Shown here: one piece after another, positions 5,881 to 12,395 of the stretch
Numbering within the stretch: position 1 is the stretch's first letter
Layout of the letters: every line of letters begins with the position of its first letter
Assembly: GCA_003696705.1 (NCBI GenBank)
Contig: RFGD01000054.1
Span: forward strand, 1 to 14,699
DNA from: Alphaproteobacteria bacterium
GTDB lineage: Bacteria > Pseudomonadota > Alphaproteobacteria > Rhodobacterales > Rhodobacteraceae
DNA length: 14,699 bases
Direction: 5' to 3'
Notes under the pieces: model-generated
What the model was told of the DNA's origin: nothing
Databases searched by the model: none
What the model saw: the letters and a program-made list of their open reading frames with translations, nothing else
Program-made: the position numbers and the translations under genes

Positions 5881-7005
5881 TTAACCGTGCGCCGCCACCG
5901 CGGTCCGGGCCGCCCCCAGCGCTTTCGGGAAGACCTCGGCCAGGTAGGCGAGGTCGGCGTGCCGGCCGGCGCTCACGCGAATGCACCGGTCAAGCGGTGC
6001 GACCGCCGGCATTCGCACGAAGACGTCGCGGTCGGCCAGCGCCGCGACCATGGCACGCGCCAGCCGCCCGTCCCCACCGCAGTCGATGGCGACGAAATTG
6101 GTCGATGACGGCACGGCCGTCAGCCCGTTGTCCGCGGCGATGGCCGTCAGCGCCTTTCGCGCTTCGGCGACCTTGGCAAGGGTTTCGGCAAGCCAGTCCG
6201 CATCGTCGAGCGCGGCAAGGGCGCCCTCCTGCGCAATACGGTTCACGCCGAAATGGTTGCGGACGCGATCGAATGACCCGATCAGCGATTCGGCCCCGAA
6301 GGCATAGCCGATCCGCGCCCCGGCCATGGCATGGGCCTTCGAGAATGTCCGAAGCCGGATGATGCGCGGATCTTCGATGTCCGTATCGGGCACGACCGCC
6401 GGGTCCGCAAACTCGACATAGGCTTCGTCGAGAACCAGAAGCGCGCCGTCGGGAAGCCTTTCGAGGGCAGCCTCGACCGCCCCCGGCTTCTGCACCGTGC
6501 CCATCGGGTTGTCGGGGTTGGCCAGATACACAAGGCGCGCGCCGACCTCGTGCGCCTTCTCGACAAGCGCGTCCAGATCCTCGTGATCGTCGCGATAGGG
6601 CACCGTATGGATGACGCCACCGAAGCCCGTGACGTGGTAGTTGAAGGTCGGGTAGGCGCCGGCCGATGTCACGACCGCGTCGCCCGGGCCGATGGTCATG
6701 CGCACAAGCAGGCCCAGAAGCCCGTCGATGCCCTCTCCGACGACGACGTTCCCGCGCCGGCAGCCAAGCTGCGCCGCGAGGCGTTCCCGAAGCGCGTGGT
6801 TTTCCGGATCACCATATTTCCACACGTCGAAGGCGGCATGGGTCATGGCGTGAAGCGCGGCGGGCGAGGGGCCGAACGCATTCTCGTTGGCGCCAAGCCG
6901 ACAGCGAAAGGGCCGTCCCCGCCGCCGCTCGAGCGTTTCGGGGCCGACGAAGGGAATTGCGCGTGGCAGCCCCTCGACGAGCGGTGCAAGGCGAAAACCA
7001 GCCAT
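5881..7005 (-). CDS. PLP-dependent aminotransferase, class I/II, histidinol-phosphate aminotransferase (HisC)-like
   Basis: This 374-residue fold I aminotransferase has ANENAFGPSP at 39-48 (HisC-type substrate loop), WKYGDPENHALRERLA at 62-77, ANPDNPMGT at 162-170 (N166), D193 and Y196 in LDEAYVEF, the Schiff-base lysine K223 in TFSKAHAMAGARIGYAFG (R231 for the PLP phosphate), and IRVSAGR near the C-terminus for the substrate carboxylate. The opening RAIPFVGPETLERRRGRPF differs from classical HisC, and no other his gene lies nearby, so this may be a HisC-like paralogue acting on another amino acid. I leave the symbol blank. The ATG at 7003-7005 is preceded by AAGGGGG (plus-strand 7013-7019). 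It lies 89 bp downstream of valS on the same strand. The fold is certain; histidinol phosphate as substrate is about even odds. Confidence 0.85.
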   Translation of the reverse strand: MAGFRLAPLVEGLPRAIPFVGPETLERRRGRPFRCRLGANENAFGPSPAALHAMTHAAFDVWKYGDPENHALRERLAAQLGCRRGNVVVGEGIDGLLGLLVRMTIGPGDAVVTSAGAYPTFNYHVTGFGGVIHTVPYRDDHEDLDALVEKAHEVGARLVYLANPDNPMGTVQKPGAVEAALERLPDGALLVLDEAYVEFADPAVVPDTDIEDPRIIRLRTFSKAHAMAGARIGYAFGAESLIGSFDRVRNHFGVNRIAQEGALAALDDADWLAETLAKVAEARKALTAIAADNGLTAVPSSTNFVAIDCGGDGRLARAMVAALADRDVFVRMPAVAPLDRCIRVSAGRHADLAYLAEVFPKALGAARTAVAAHG

Positions 7006-7094
7006 TCCTCTACCCCCTTGCCCTGGTCATGGCCCGCCGCCCGGGCTGGCGCCCCGCCGTCGCGGCCATGCCTGCCCGCGGGAACCGCTTCCGG

Positions 7095-9902
7095 TCACGC
7101 GAGCTCGGCGAGCCGGCCGCTGGCGGCGCGGATGCGGGCGGCCTCGTCTTCCTTCTGCGCCAGGGTCGCCCTCGTCTCCTCGACGACGTCTGCCGGCGCG
7201 CTGGCGACGAATTTCGGGTTCGACAGACGGCCGCGCAGACCGGCCATTTCCTTCTCGAGCTTTTCGAGCGTGCGTTCGAGCCGCTTTCGCTCGGCGGCGA
7301 CGTCGATCACGTCGGCCAGCGGCAGCGCAAAGGTGGCCCCCTCGACGGGGATGGTGACCGATCCCTTCGGCGCGGCATCGGCGCGCGAGAGATCGCCAAG
7401 CCGGGCGAGGCGCCGGATCAGCGCCTCGTTCCGGCGCCAGGCGTGCTCGGCGTTCTCGTCCATCTCGAGCGCAAGGATCGGCACATGGGCGCCGACGGGG
7501 ACGTGCATTTCGGCCCGGACGGAACGGATGGTCTCGACAAGGCCGATGACCCACTCCATTTCCTGGTCGGCGGCCGGGTCGGCCAGATCGGCAGGTGCCC
7601 ACTCGGGCCAGTCGGCATGCACCAGCATCCGCTCGCGCGGGCCGGTCACGCCCCAAAGCTCTTCGGTCACGAAGGGCATGATCGGGTGCAGCATCACCAG
7701 CGCCTGGTCGAGGACCCAGCCCATGACGCGTCGCGTCTCGTCCCGCAAGGCGGTGTCGTCCCCGCCAAGAAGGGGCTTCGAGAGTTCGAGATACCAGTCG
7801 CAGACACGGCCCCAGGTAAAGGCGTAAAGCGCATTCGCGGCGTCGTTGAAACGATATTGCCCCAGAGCTTCATCGACGGCGGCGCGCACGCGGGCCGTCT
7901 CGCCGATGACCCAGCGGTTGACCGGCTGGGTCGCTTCGGGCAGCGCGTCGGGGCGGCGCGTGTCGTAGGTTTCGTAGACGCCGTTCATCTCGGCGAACCG
8001 GACGGCGTTCCAGATTTTCGTGCCGAAGTTGCGATAGCCCTTCACCCGGTCCTTCGAGAGCTTGAGGTCGCGGCCCATGGCGGCCATGGACGTCAGGGTG
8101 AAGCGCACGGCGTCGGCACCGAACTCGTCGATAAGCTCGAGCGGGTCGATGACATTGCCGATCGATTTCGACATCTTCCGGCCCTTCTCGTCGCGGACAA
8201 GGGCATGGACGTAGACCGTATGGAAGGGCCGTTCGCCGACCACGGCATATTGCATCATCATCATCCGGGCGACCCAGAAGAAGATGATGTCGAAACCGGT
8301 CACGAGGACATCCGTCGGGAAATAGCGGCGAAGCTCGGGCGTGTCTTCCGGCCAGCCAAGCGTGCCGATCGGCCAGAGACCCGACGAGAACCAGGTATCA
8401 AGGACGTCCGGATCCCGGGTCAGCGGCTTGCCACCGGCCTTCGCGACCGCTTCTTCCTCGGTCCGGGCGCAATAGGCATTGCCTTCCTCGTCATACCAGA
8501 CGGGGATCTGGTGGCCCCACCACAGCTGGCGGCTGATGCACCACGGTTCGATGTTCTCGAGCCAGTGGAAATAGACCTTCGCGTCGCGCTCGGGCAGGAT
8601 CTTCGTGCCGACCGGCTTGCCGCGGGCGTCGACGTCACCCTCGCCGCGGGCCATGCCCTGGCGCACGGCCTCGATCGCGGGGCCGACGATCTTCGCGGTG
8701 TCGACGAACCACTGATCGGTCAGGAAGGGCTCGATCGCGACCTTCGAGCGGTCGCCATGCGGGACCATGTGGCGGTCCGGGTCGATGCCGTCGAGCCAGC
8801 CTTCTTCCTCGGCCAGCTTGACGACGACCTCGCGCGCTTCGTAGCGGTCGAGCCCGTCGAGAAGCTGGATCGCGCGGGCAACGGCCTCGGGCGGGCAGCC
8901 CTCGGCGAACTCGGGGTTGTCCGCGAGTTTCATGTGGGCGCGGGTGTCCATCACGTTGATGGCGCGCAGCCCTGTCCGCTGCCCGACTTCCCAGTCGTTG
9001 AAGTCGTGGGCGGGGGTGATCTTCACCGCGCCGGTGCCCTTCTCGGGGTCCGCATGCTCGTCGGCGACGATGGGAATGCGGCGGCCGACGATGGGCAGGA
9101 TCACCGACTTGCCGATCAGTTCGCGGTAGCGCGGGTCGTCGGGATGCACCGCCACGCCGGTGTCGCCGAGCATGGTTTCCGGTCTGGTCGTGGCGACGAC
9201 GATATAGTCGCGCTCTTCCCATCCGGTCGGGTTGCCGTCCTCGTCGAAGGCGACCGGGTGACGATAGGTCAGGCCGTCGGCCAGCCGGTAACGGAAACGC
9301 CAGAGGTTGCCGTCGACCTCGACCTGTTCGACCTCGAGGTCCGAGATGGCCGTCTCGAAATGGGGATCCCAGTTCACCAGGCGCTTGCCGCGGTAGATGA
9401 GGCCCTTTTCGTACATGTCGACGAAGACCGCGATGACGGCCTTCTGGAAGCCGGCGTCCATCGTGAAGCGGTTGCGGGACCAGTCGCAGCTGGCGCCGAG
9501 GCGCTTCAGTTGCTCGATGATGGTGCCGCCCGACTTCTCCTTCCACTCCCAGACCTTCTCGAGGAACTTCTCGCGACCGAGCGTCCGCCGGTCGAGGCCT
9601 TCCTTCGCCAGTTCGCGCTCGACGACCATCTGCGTGGCGATGCCGGCGTGGTCCTGTCCGGGCTGCCAAAGGACGTCATGGCCCTGCATCCGCTTCCATC
9701 GGATCAGGATGTCCTGAAGCGTGTTGTTGAAGGCGTGCCCCATGTGGAGCGAACCGGTGACGTTCGGCGGCGGGATCATGATGCAGAAGGGTTCCGCGCC
9801 CGGCCGCGCGTTGGCCCCGGCGCGGAAGGCGCCGGCCTCTTCCCAGGCGCGGTAGATGCGGCGTTCCGCACTGGTCGCATCGAAGGTCTTTTCCATCGGC
9901 AT
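7095..9902 (-). CDS. valS: Valyl-tRNA synthetase
   Basis: This 935-residue class Ia aminoacyl-tRNA synthetase charges tRNA-Val in the cytoplasm. The HIGH motif appears as PPPNVTGSLHMGH (44-56), and KMSKS is at 576-580 (GRKMSKSIGN). The CP1 editing domain spans about 190-430 with ATTRPETMLGDTGVAVHP at 237-254 and GTGAVKITPAHDFND at 289-303. CISRQLWWGHQIPVWY at 455-470 and FDIIFFWVARMMM at 537-549 are typical ValS segments. An anticodon-binding domain covers about 660-810, and a ValS-specific C-terminal tRNA-binding coiled coil about 865-930 (AAERKRLERTLEKLEKEM). Length is close to E. coli ValS (951). There are two in-frame ATGs (9902 and 9896, MPM); the first has GGGGA 6 nt upstream and is kept. 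It sits between a cytochrome c gene (96-bp gap) and the HisC-like gene. No T-box leader is visible. Confidence 0.97.
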   Translation of the reverse strand: MPMEKTFDATSAERRIYRAWEEAGAFRAGANARPGAEPFCIMIPPPNVTGSLHMGHAFNNTLQDILIRWKRMQGHDVLWQPGQDHAGIATQMVVERELAKEGLDRRTLGREKFLEKVWEWKEKSGGTIIEQLKRLGASCDWSRNRFTMDAGFQKAVIAVFVDMYEKGLIYRGKRLVNWDPHFETAISDLEVEQVEVDGNLWRFRYRLADGLTYRHPVAFDEDGNPTGWEERDYIVVATTRPETMLGDTGVAVHPDDPRYRELIGKSVILPIVGRRIPIVADEHADPEKGTGAVKITPAHDFNDWEVGQRTGLRAINVMDTRAHMKLADNPEFAEGCPPEAVARAIQLLDGLDRYEAREVVVKLAEEEGWLDGIDPDRHMVPHGDRSKVAIEPFLTDQWFVDTAKIVGPAIEAVRQGMARGEGDVDARGKPVGTKILPERDAKVYFHWLENIEPWCISRQLWWGHQIPVWYDEEGNAYCARTEEEAVAKAGGKPLTRDPDVLDTWFSSGLWPIGTLGWPEDTPELRRYFPTDVLVTGFDIIFFWVARMMMMQYAVVGERPFHTVYVHALVRDEKGRKMSKSIGNVIDPLELIDEFGADAVRFTLTSMAAMGRDLKLSKDRVKGYRNFGTKIWNAVRFAEMNGVYETYDTRRPDALPEATQPVNRWVIGETARVRAAVDEALGQYRFNDAANALYAFTWGRVCDWYLELSKPLLGGDDTALRDETRRVMGWVLDQALVMLHPIMPFVTEELWGVTGPRERMLVHADWPEWAPADLADPAADQEMEWVIGLVETIRSVRAEMHVPVGAHVPILALEMDENAEHAWRRNEALIRRLARLGDLSRADAAPKGSVTIPVEGATFALPLADVIDVAAERKRLERTLEKLEKEMAGLRGRLSNPKFVASAPADVVEETRATLAQKEDEAARIRAASGRLAELA

Positions 9903-9962
9903 GGGTGGTCCCCGTCCTCACGGCAATCGCTTTGCGGGGTGTTTATCTTGGCCGCCCGCCGA

Positions 9963-9976
9963 GGAAAAGGTTTTCC
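9963..9976. promoter_or_regulatory. GGAAAA-GG-TTTTCC palindrome between cytochrome c and valS
   Basis: A perfect 6-bp inverted repeat with a 2-bp centre sits in the 96-bp gap, 61 bp upstream of the valS start codon and 22 bp past the cytochrome stop. The centre is too short for a stable hairpin loop of the full stem, and no clean T-run follows on the minus strand. It could be an operator, or a 5-bp-stem hairpin downstream of the cytochrome gene. Function is not determined. Confidence 0.3.
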
Positions 9977-9998
9977 CGCACCTGAGGCCGCAAAGGCC

Positions 9999-10442
9999 CT
10001 AGCAGATGCCGTTGGCCCGCTGAAGGGCGCGCACATAGGCGACGATGGCCTTGACGTCGGCCGGCGTCAGGCCCGACTGCGGCGGCATGTCGCCGAAGGT
10101 CCAGTGATGGGCGCGCACCCCCATCGCCACGGCCCGGAAGAACGCCTCGTCGGCATGGTGCCCGGGTCGGTAATAGGGATGGACCAGCGGCGGCCCCTTG
10201 CCCTTGCGACCCGCCGCGAGCGGCCCGTGACAGGCCGCGCAGACGGCGTTGAAGGCCTTCTCGCCGGCGGCGGCAAGGGGATCGAGCCGCGCGGGCGCCT
10301 TGACCGGGACGATCGCGTCCGGGGCGGGAAGCGTCGCGCCGTCCGCAACGGTTTCTTCCGGCGCCTGCCCCCGGAAGACCAACCACCCGGCCACCGCAAG
10401 CGCGGCCAGAAGCCCCACACCCAATGCAAGTCGGTTGCGCAT
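9999..10442 (-). CDS. Membrane-anchored class I c-type cytochrome
   Basis: This 147-residue monohaem cytochrome c is a periplasmic electron carrier tethered to the inner membrane. A hydrophobic N-terminal segment at about 5-23 (LALGVGLLAALAVAGWLVF) has no clear signal peptidase site after it, so it is probably an uncleaved anchor. A Pro/Ala-rich linker covers about 27-55. The haem-binding motif CAACH is at 68-72 (H72 proximal ligand), and GDMPPQ at 117-122 supplies the likely distal ligand M119. The last part (LTPADVKAIVAYVRAL) is the usual C-terminal cytochrome helix. The ATG at 10440-10442 has AAGGGGA 6 nt upstream. It lies between the lrp-type gene (116-bp gap) and valS on the same strand. 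No oxidase or dehydrogenase partner is adjacent, so its redox role cannot be assigned. Confidence 0.9.
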   Translation of the reverse strand: MRNRLALGVGLLAALAVAGWLVFRGQAPEETVADGATLPAPDAIVPVKAPARLDPLAAAGEKAFNAVCAACHGPLAAGRKGKGPPLVHPYYRPGHHADEAFFRAVAMGVRAHHWTFGDMPPQSGLTPADVKAIVAYVRALQRANGIC

Positions 10443-10558
10443 TTCGATCCCCTTCAGTCGCGGGTTCCCCCGCCCGTCTTGCCCGCCTGTCCTGGCGATT
10501 CGGACCGAAGCCTGAGTGCTTCCGTCGCGGGAAGGTCAACCGTGCACCTTCATCGGCG

Positions 10559-10990
10559 CTAGAGGGCGCGGTCGATCCGCGTCGACAGGTGAATGAGGCT
10601 TTCGGACGAGCGTACGCCCGGCACCGCCCCGATTTCATCGAGGATGGCGTCAAGGTCCCGCGTCGTGTCGGCCGCAACCTCGAGGATGAGGTCGAAACGG
10701 CCAGAGGTGGTGTGCACCCGTTCGACGGCCGTCATGGGCTGAAGGCGGCGAAGAACCTGCGGCGTCGCCCGGGGCTCGAGCTGGATGAGGACGGTCGCCC
10801 GGATGCGTTCGGCCCTGGCCGCATCGCCGAGGCGCACCGTATAGCCGGCGATGGTGCCCGACCGCTCAAGCCGCTCGAGCCGCGCCTGAACGGTCGAGCG
10901 CGCGACGCCCAGCCGGCGCGCCAGCGTCGAGACCGAAGCCCTCGCATTCGCGCCCAGAAGCGAAAGAAGCTGCTTGTCGGTGTCGTCCAT
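10559..10990 (-). CDS. Lrp/AsnC family transcriptional regulator
   Basis: This 143-residue feast/famine regulator begins MDDTDKQLLSLLGANAR, the standard Lrp/AsnC opening. An HTH lies at about 18-42 (SVSTLARRLGVARSTVQARL) and an effector-binding RAM domain at about 60-140, with TTSGRFDLILEV at 94-105 and GVRSSESLIHLST at 125-137. Such proteins form octamers or larger assemblies and bind amino acids. The start at 10988-10990 has only a weak ribosome site. It is divergent from the fold III decarboxylase, and the intergenic region carries a strong inverted repeat starting 13 bp from this start codon, so it probably controls the decarboxylase and itself. The effector could be ornithine, lysine or arginine by guilt of association only. 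Confidence 0.92.
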   Translation of the reverse strand: MDDTDKQLLSLLGANARASVSTLARRLGVARSTVQARLERLERSGTIAGYTVRLGDAARAERIRATVLIQLEPRATPQVLRRLQPMTAVERVHTTSGRFDLILEVAADTTRDLDAILDEIGAVPGVRSSESLIHLSTRIDRAL

Positions 10991-11002
10991 CTGGCGGCGC
11001 TT

Positions 11003-11037
11003 TCGTCAAAATGCCTCAACTACCGTCATTTTGACGA
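11003..11037. promoter_or_regulatory. Inverted repeat operator candidate between lrp-type gene and decarboxylase
   Basis: TCGTCAAAATG (11003-11013) is repeated exactly in inverted form as CATTTTGACGA (11027-11037), an 11-bp perfect dyad with a 13-bp spacer. The right arm is part of a compact palindrome, CGTCA-TTT-TGACG (11024-11036). The left arm starts a weaker copy, CGTCA-AAA-TGCCT (11004-11016). The centres of these 13-bp elements (11010, 11030) are 20 bp apart, about two helical turns. A third AT-centred element (AAC-TATTTT-GTT, 11054-11065) lies about 30 bp further. AT-centred short palindromes on one DNA face are typical of Lrp/AsnC binding. Confidence 0.65.
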
Positions 11038-11059
11038 CCGAGAATTGCATATCAACTAT
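11031..11059 (+). promoter_or_regulatory. Possible promoter of the fold III decarboxylase
   Basis: TTGACG (11031-11036, 5 of 6 to TTGACA) is followed after 17 bp by AACTAT (11054-11059, 3 of 6 to TATAAT, including the key second A and last T). The -35 would lie inside the right arm of the dyad and the -10 inside the third AT-rich element, so regulator binding would directly affect RNA polymerase. Transcription would start near 11066, giving a leader of about 65 nt. Confidence 0.4.
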
Positions 11060-11131
11060 TTTGTTCGGTGAATTCGTCGTGCATACGCGCGACTCTTGAA
11101 AAGCGTATCTCATGCGGACCGGAGCGGCGCC

Positions 11132-12346
11132 ATGAAGTTCGGAAAGACAATCTGGGATGACCCCGTCGCGCATGTCCGCGCGGTTCGGCCGGATGGGCCG
11201 GTGCTCTACTTCGCGCCGGCGGTTCTTCAGGCAACCGCGCGGCGGTTTCTTGCCGGGTTCCCGGGGCTTGTCACCTATGCGGTGAAGGCCAACCCCGAGC
11301 TCGCGGTGCTCCAGAACCTCGCCGAGGCGGGTATCGGGGCCTTCGATGTCGCCTCGGTTGCCGAGGTGTCTCATGTGCGCCAGTATCTGCCGGAGGCCGC
11401 GCTTCACTTCAACAATCCGGTGCGTGCGGCCGACGAGGTGCGGGCGGCGGCACGTCAGGGCGTGCGTTCATGGTCGGTGGACGCGCTGTCCGAGCTTGGG
11501 AAGCTGTGCCGGGTGCTGGGTGAAGAGGCGGGCCCATCCGGGCGCCCCCTTTCGGGGCACGAGGTTTCGGTCCGCTTCGCGATCGCCGCGGCCGGCGGGA
11601 CCTACGACTTCTCGTCCAAGTTCGGCGCCGACGCGGCCGAGGCGGCCGAGATCCTTGACGCGGCCGGGCGTGCGGGCGCGTATCCGTCGCTGACCTTTCA
11701 TCCTGGCACGCAGTGCACCGAGCCGGCGGTCTGGCGCCGCCACATCGAGGCGGCGGCGGCGATCTGCCGGAAGGCAGGCGTGACGCCCTGGCGGCTCAAC
11801 GTCGGTGGCGGCTTCCCGTCGCGCCGGCTGGCTGGCGAGGAACCCGCGCTTGACGCCATCTTTGCCGAGATCCGCCGCGCCGCCGTCGACGCCTTCGAGG
11901 GCCGTCCGCCGGCGCTGGTGTGCGAGCCCGGCCGCGCCATGGTGGCCGAGGCCTTCACGCTGGGCGTGCGTGTGCGTGCCATCCGGCGGGGCGACGTCTT
12001 CATCAACGACGGGGTCTACGGCGGCTTCTCCGAGCTGCCCCTCATGGGCGCGACCGACCGGGTCAGGGCGCTGTCGCCCGATGGCCGGCCGCGGCGCGGC
12101 GAACTGCGGCCGGTGACCGTCTTCGGGCCGACCTGCGACAGCGTTGACCGGCTGCCGGGACGCCTTGCGCTGCCCGCCGACATCGCCGAGGGGGACTATC
12201 TTCTGTTCAGCGGTCTTGGGGCCTATTCGCTGGCAACGGCGACGCGTTTCAATGGCTTCGGCGACTTCAGCGTGGTGACGGTGGCCGCGCTTGACGGGCC
12301 GGCCGGCTGCGGCGGTGGGGCTGGACAAGCCGAGCGGGCGCGCTAG
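11132..12346 (+). CDS. Fold III PLP-dependent decarboxylase, ornithine/lysine decarboxylase type
   Basis: From this start the protein is 404 residues, an alanine racemase-fold (eukaryotic ODC-like) decarboxylase that would make putrescine from ornithine or cadaverine from lysine. YAVKAN at 49-54 holds the Schiff-base lysine K52. FDVASVAEV is at 71-79, HPGTQ at 190-194, the PLP-phosphate glycine loop GGGFPS at 225-230, EPGRA at 265-269, and FGPTCDSVD at 331-339 carries catalytic C335 and substrate-binding D336, diagnostic of ODC-type enzymes rather than diaminopimelate decarboxylase. Y365 is in GAYSLATATRFNGFG. The frame is open back to a TTG at 11096, but the ATG at 11132 has GGAG at 11121-11124 (7 nt spacing) and is preferred. 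The last 15 residues are a Gly/Ala-rich tail. It is divergent from an Lrp/AsnC gene. Ornithine versus lysine preference cannot be read from the sequence. Confidence 0.88.
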   Translation: MKFGKTIWDDPVAHVRAVRPDGPVLYFAPAVLQATARRFLAGFPGLVTYAVKANPELAVLQNLAEAGIGAFDVASVAEVSHVRQYLPEAALHFNNPVRAADEVRAAARQGVRSWSVDALSELGKLCRVLGEEAGPSGRPLSGHEVSVRFAIAAAGGTYDFSSKFGADAAEAAEILDAAGRAGAYPSLTFHPGTQCTEPAVWRRHIEAAAAICRKAGVTPWRLNVGGGFPSRRLAGEEPALDAIFAEIRRAAVDAFEGRPPALVCEPGRAMVAEAFTLGVRVRAIRRGDVFINDGVYGGFSELPLMGATDRVRALSPDGRPRRGELRPVTVFGPTCDSVDRLPGRLALPADIAEGDYLLFSGLGAYSLATATRFNGFGDFSVVTVAALDGPAGCGGGAGQAERAR

Positions 12347-12395
12347 GCTTCGCGGCAGTCATCTTTCGCAGCCAAAGCCGGCAAGGGACGTTTCA

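Noticed and set aside
7028..7070. CATGGCC / GGCCATG inverted repeat between valS and the HisC-like gene
   Set aside because: A 29-nt loop and very GC-rich surroundings make a chance match likely. There is no T-run to support a terminator and no reason to call an operator.
10460..10534. Short inverted repeats (GCGGG/CCCGC, TTCGG-A-CCGAA, CTTCC/GGAAG) between the lrp-type and cytochrome genes
   Set aside because: All have 5-bp arms, expected by chance in GC-rich DNA. None is followed by a T-run or placed at a clear promoter.
6666..10562. A 1298-codon open frame on the plus strand across the valS region
   Set aside because: It lies antisense to valS, the cytochrome gene and part of the HisC-like gene. 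Its product is Arg/Gly/Asp/His-rich with no recognisable domain. Long antisense frames arise easily in high-GC DNA when the sense genes use G/C in third positions.
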